The notes under the pieces are model-generated. The model worked only from the letters and a program-made list of their open reading frames with translations, was not told the DNA's origin and ran no database searches. A stretch of DNA of 64,000 nt from Xiphias gladius. Taxonomy: Eukaryota > Chordata > Actinopteri > Istiophoriformes > Xiphiidae. The translations under genes and the position numbers were made by a program. The stretch lies in NCBI RefSeq assembly GCF_016859285.1, contig NC_053402.1, positions 8,918,031 to 8,982,030 on the forward strand, read 5' to 3'. Numbering within the stretch: the stretch's first letter is position 1; each line of letters opens with the position of its first letter. Positions 60,701 through 64,000 of this stretch are shown here, one piece after another.

Positions 60701-61430
60701 TCATTTTGAGGTTTTACTCAATTTACTCAAACATGACAAATAATAATATGTCTGAGTAATCTGACAAGTCATCTGTTTGCCCGCTCTTTCTGTGCATGTG
60801 TGTGTCTGTGTGTATGCTTACACACTGTGATCTCATTTTGACATTTAACGGTTGTTTATATGTAATGACACACTCACAGACCTTGCATATAATACTACAG
60901 CATCTTGCTGCAGGTTTGAAATACATTAGCCTATTCTACTGGGACCTGCTGCAACATACATAATACATTCTCTCTCTGAGCAAACGTAGCTAATTAACAG
61001 AAACATATAATTGGCTAATTAGCGGTATATGATGGAACGATTTTTCAACCCTCAGAGGACAGAAAACACTGAAAGTCAGCGAGAAGGATTTAAAGTCATC
61101 GCAGTAAATATAATGGATGGTTTAAGGTAAAAAGGAGGGAGGGAGAAACGAGGAGAGGACAGGTTCAAAGAAAGACAAAAAGAGAGACCGTGTTAAAGAG
61201 ATGAATATTTGATTTAATCTGGGCCCCTTTAGAATATCAGTTCACTACTCTGCATGTTTTTCTCTGTGCGCATTAATACACTACCACCATCAAACTGTTT
61301 ATAACAGAAGATTGAGCTCACTCCTTTTTGACATTTCTTTCAATTTCATTGAGTGTTAAAAAAGACCATTGTGTGTAATTAAAAAAAAAATTGAATTCAA
61401 AAAATGAATGAAAACTCCATCCTCTCAAAT

Positions 61431-61915
61431 GGTTAGCATAGCATAAAGACTGGAAACAGGGTAAAACACATAGCTTGGCTCTGTCTGAAGGAAAAATCTC
61501 CTACCAGCATGTTCATTTGCTGAACACATTATATCTTGTTCATTTTAATCCGTAACTAAAAACTAACTAAGTTTTTATAAATGACACACTGTGGTTTTAC
61601 TAGGGGTTATGTAGTAGGCTAACTTCCCGGCATGTACCATGAACCCCCTTGTATAACAGCACATATTCTTTACACTTAATCTTTTGTATGATTTCAACAA
61701 ACAAGGTATAACTTGTTAATAAACCAGCTTTACTTTTGCTGGAAGCAGATTGTGTTAGCTTTGAAAAGAGCCAAGCTAGCAATTTACCTCTGTTTCCAGT
61801 GTTTATGCTAAGGTAAGCTAACCAGCTGGAGGTAGCTTCATATTTAGCGTACAGACATGAGAGTGGTATCAACCTTCTCATCTAATTCTCAGCAAGAAAA
61901 CCAGTAAGTGTCCCA
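61431..61915 (+). repeat. TIR miniature element, right-arm-complete copy
   Basis: It contains GGTTAGCATAGCATAAAGAC, TGGAAACAGGGTAAAACACA, AGCTTGGCTCTGTCTGAAGG and, at the right end, GAGAGTGGTATCAACCTTCT followed by CTCAGCAAGAAAACCAGTAA. The left terminus is missing. Same family as 46954-47383. Confidence 0.6.
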
Positions 61916-63654
61916 GACAGCACCCGACGTCACACTGACATCGGCATTACAGAGGAACATCGTCACTACATCGCGTCCCATTTCCACATGGAGCATCCAA
62001 GTAGGCTTGGAATCGGCAATGCGACTTAAACAGCTGCAGATTCCCAAAGCTGGTAATGCATTGGCATTACGTAGTATCCAAGGAGGGTGACTGCTTCAGT
62101 ATTCCCACCTTCTCAAAAATTTTAGTAAAGTAAAGTAGTAAAGCAAAATTTTTATTATTTATTTTTAAATGCTCCATGTGTGGAATTTCTCAAAAATTGG
62201 CTTAGGGATAGGAAAATGAAAGATAAGTTAAAGTTAAAATTTAGTTTCTAAAAGTTATTTGATGTTACCTTTTATTTTTTCAGTGCTACTCAATTAACCT
62301 ACCGTGGCTGTGTTAAGATTATCATTATGAGTCAGTGATACTGCTTCAACCCTCTGTACAGGACTGCTATGTAACCCACCCTGCATTGATCCAGGCAGAC
62401 TAAAGGATCATTTGGCAGTACACTATATGGTGATTCCCTTCTTCTTAACTGTGGGTCACGCAGACACAGGTCACCACAACCTCAACATGCCATTCCTCTC
62501 ACTTCTGTTTGGATTGCAGTGTCAGCATGATAACAAACAAACATACAAATGCAATCTTCCTGGGAAGGGACAAAATTTTAAAAAAGCAGTAGAAAGGCCA
62601 CAAAACTCTGAACGTCTGTCTCATGAACAGAGGAAGCGGAGCGGAATAGAGAAAGAGAGAGAGGTAGAAGAAAAAAAGCCCTTGAAGAGAAAGAGATGTA
62701 AGTAATCCCTCCAGCCTGCTGGTCCACACAGGGAATTTGGGAGCAGTAAGTTGTTCAATAATGTATTGATTTTCGTGTTGAGCTTTTCTTTCTTTCAGGA
62801 TGTGATGTAAATGATTATCTGACAGTTTGTTGCTCAACTAGTGCAGTGCTGTGAATGTAAACTGATAAGCCACAACGTTGAATTGAGTATAATGTATATA
62901 TACTGTATGTCCATCCTCTGTCTATCCACCTGTCTAACAGCCTAAATCAATCAATGGAGTATTTAGCATAGTATCGCAATACATTGTAGGTACTAAGCAC
63001 TGTAGATGATAAGGTGCAGGGTAACTCTTTGTCCTCAGAAAAGTTGCAGTTGGGGCTGGCTGTTACACTCTGTAATTTAATGAGTGAGGAGGGATACAGA
63101 AATGTCCTTCACACTTGTGTTCCTAAACATCCGATAAAGTCTCAGTTATGTTTAAACAGAGGAAACCAAAGCAGGTGTTAAACTGCTTCCTGATCATCAT
63201 GAGAATGCTGATGAATTTCTTTAAAAGTGGGATGTTGTTGCGTTAGTATGGGTGAGGTAACAACATTCTCTCCAGCAGGTTTTGTGAATGGTGTAGGCTT
63301 GTTGGACTGTTATATGACAATTTACACATTTAGTGAACTACATAACAAAACTAATGTGGCTCCAATTCTAAATATCTTTAAGCACTGACAAAAGTTGGTG
63401 ATGGATAGAGGCACTATTTGGCTTTCACCAAATTGTAAGATATAATGTAATTGTAAGATCACACTGAGTATCAATTTTGTACATTATATAAGCAGTTTAC
63501 TCTGGCCCATATTAATGCGTTTCTGTTCAACAAAAGTTGGTTTATAAAATGCAGTTTTGTCAAGACTCATAGAGGTTATGAATGTACCCTGTTGTGTTTT
63601 TTTAAGTTCTAACTCTGTTGATTTTTTAACCATGTTAGTTGAATGGCTCTATAG

Positions 63655-63900
63655 ACGGCAATGTCAACTGTCCACCAGTTTGGTCCTGATCTCAATGATG
63701 AATCCTAATGGTGTTAGTTATCCTCTGACTTTTCATTTAGCTCCAGCAGATCAAAAGTTTAACCTCTGCAGTGAAATATCTCAACATCTACTTGATGGAT
63801 TGACACAAAATCTTATACAGACATTCTTGGTTTCCAGAAGGTGTATCCTAATGACTTTGCGAACCCCAAACTTTTACCAAAGAGGGACCACTATTAATGC
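63655..63900 (+). repeat. dispersed repeat family A, edge copy
   Basis: It contains TTGGTCCTGATCTCAATGAT, CTGACTTTTCATTTAGCTCC, AGATCAAAAGTTTAACCTCT and ATCTCAACATCTACTTGATG, followed by GATTGACACAAAATC. Diverged, and close to the window's end. Confidence 0.55.
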
Positions 63901-64000
63901 AATGGGGCAATGTTTATATGTGTGGGTCCCCAGTTTACTAGCCTGTCCGAGGTGCGAGGACACCACCAGCCAATGGTATCACACTATTCAACTGATCAAC

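Larger units (their letters stand above)
45741..64000. other. gene-poor right arm
   Basis: More than 18 kb without a gene I can identify. It contains TIR elements (46570-47383, 61431-61915), a repeat family A copy at the right edge, microsatellites, a 56-bp tandem duplication, a GC-rich CCAAT cluster (54897-55074) and weak exon candidates at 47646-47816, 48841-49202 and 57612-57713. Large introns or intergenic DNA of a neighbour are both possible. Confidence 0.5.

Noticed and set aside
62412..62705. 97-codon plus-strand frame with a basic tail
   Set aside because: The basic tail reflects an A/G-rich stretch. No acceptor, donor or recognisable domain.
1..64000. tRNA, rRNA or microRNA genes
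   Set aside because: I looked for tRNA T-loop/acceptor patterns and obvious hairpins and saw none that I can support. A covariance-model scan would be needed to exclude them.

Overview
The window is nuclear DNA from a ray-finned fish, most likely a percomorph teleost. The evidence is three split genes whose proteins are clearly vertebrate, short GT-AG introns, many (CA)n/(GT)n microsatellites, and several miniature transposon families that I recognise from teleost genomes. No prokaryotic, viral or CRISPR features are present.

Three genes can be rebuilt exon by exon with consistent splice phases. (1) pvalb, plus strand, coding exons 5243-8451: a complete 109-residue alpha-lineage parvalbumin. 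(2) baiap2l2, minus strand, 28813 down to 11311: 14 coding exons giving a 437-residue I-BAR + SH3 protein (Pinkbar). (3) nptxr, plus strand, 34471-43345: 5 coding exons giving a 560-residue neuronal pentraxin receptor. The first two are convergent and the last two divergent. Human PVALB, BAIAP2L2 and NPTXR all lie on 22q12.3-q13.1, so this is a compacted piece of that conserved block. The proteins act in different cell settings: Ca2+ buffering in muscle and neurons, actin-membrane organisation at stereocilia and epithelial membranes, and AMPA-receptor clustering at synapses. I see no joint pathway.

Layout: 1-4.5 kb holds no convincing gene. 4.5-9.1 kb is pvalb. 9.1-11.3 kb is the convergent 3' region. 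11.3-28.8 kb is baiap2l2, whose introns carry hAT-type MITEs, a nested MITE insertion, a decayed LINE fragment, a stop-riddled 10-residue-repeat reading frame, a pure 130-bp pentanucleotide array and a long (CA)n next to a splice site. 28.8-34.5 kb is the divergent intergenic region, with a MITE and a ~0.5 kb tandem duplication ending in C14-(CA)n-(CG)8 just before nptxr. 34.5-43.3 kb is nptxr. 43.3-45.8 kb is a probable long 3'UTR. 45.8-64 kb is gene-poor and repeat-rich, with only weak exon candidates.

The most notable feature is the nptxr start. There is no in-frame AUG at the expected initiator. A CTG stands exactly there in a consensus Kozak context, with an in-frame stop upstream, which points to CUG initiation in a fish. 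I found no wholly new multi-gene system.
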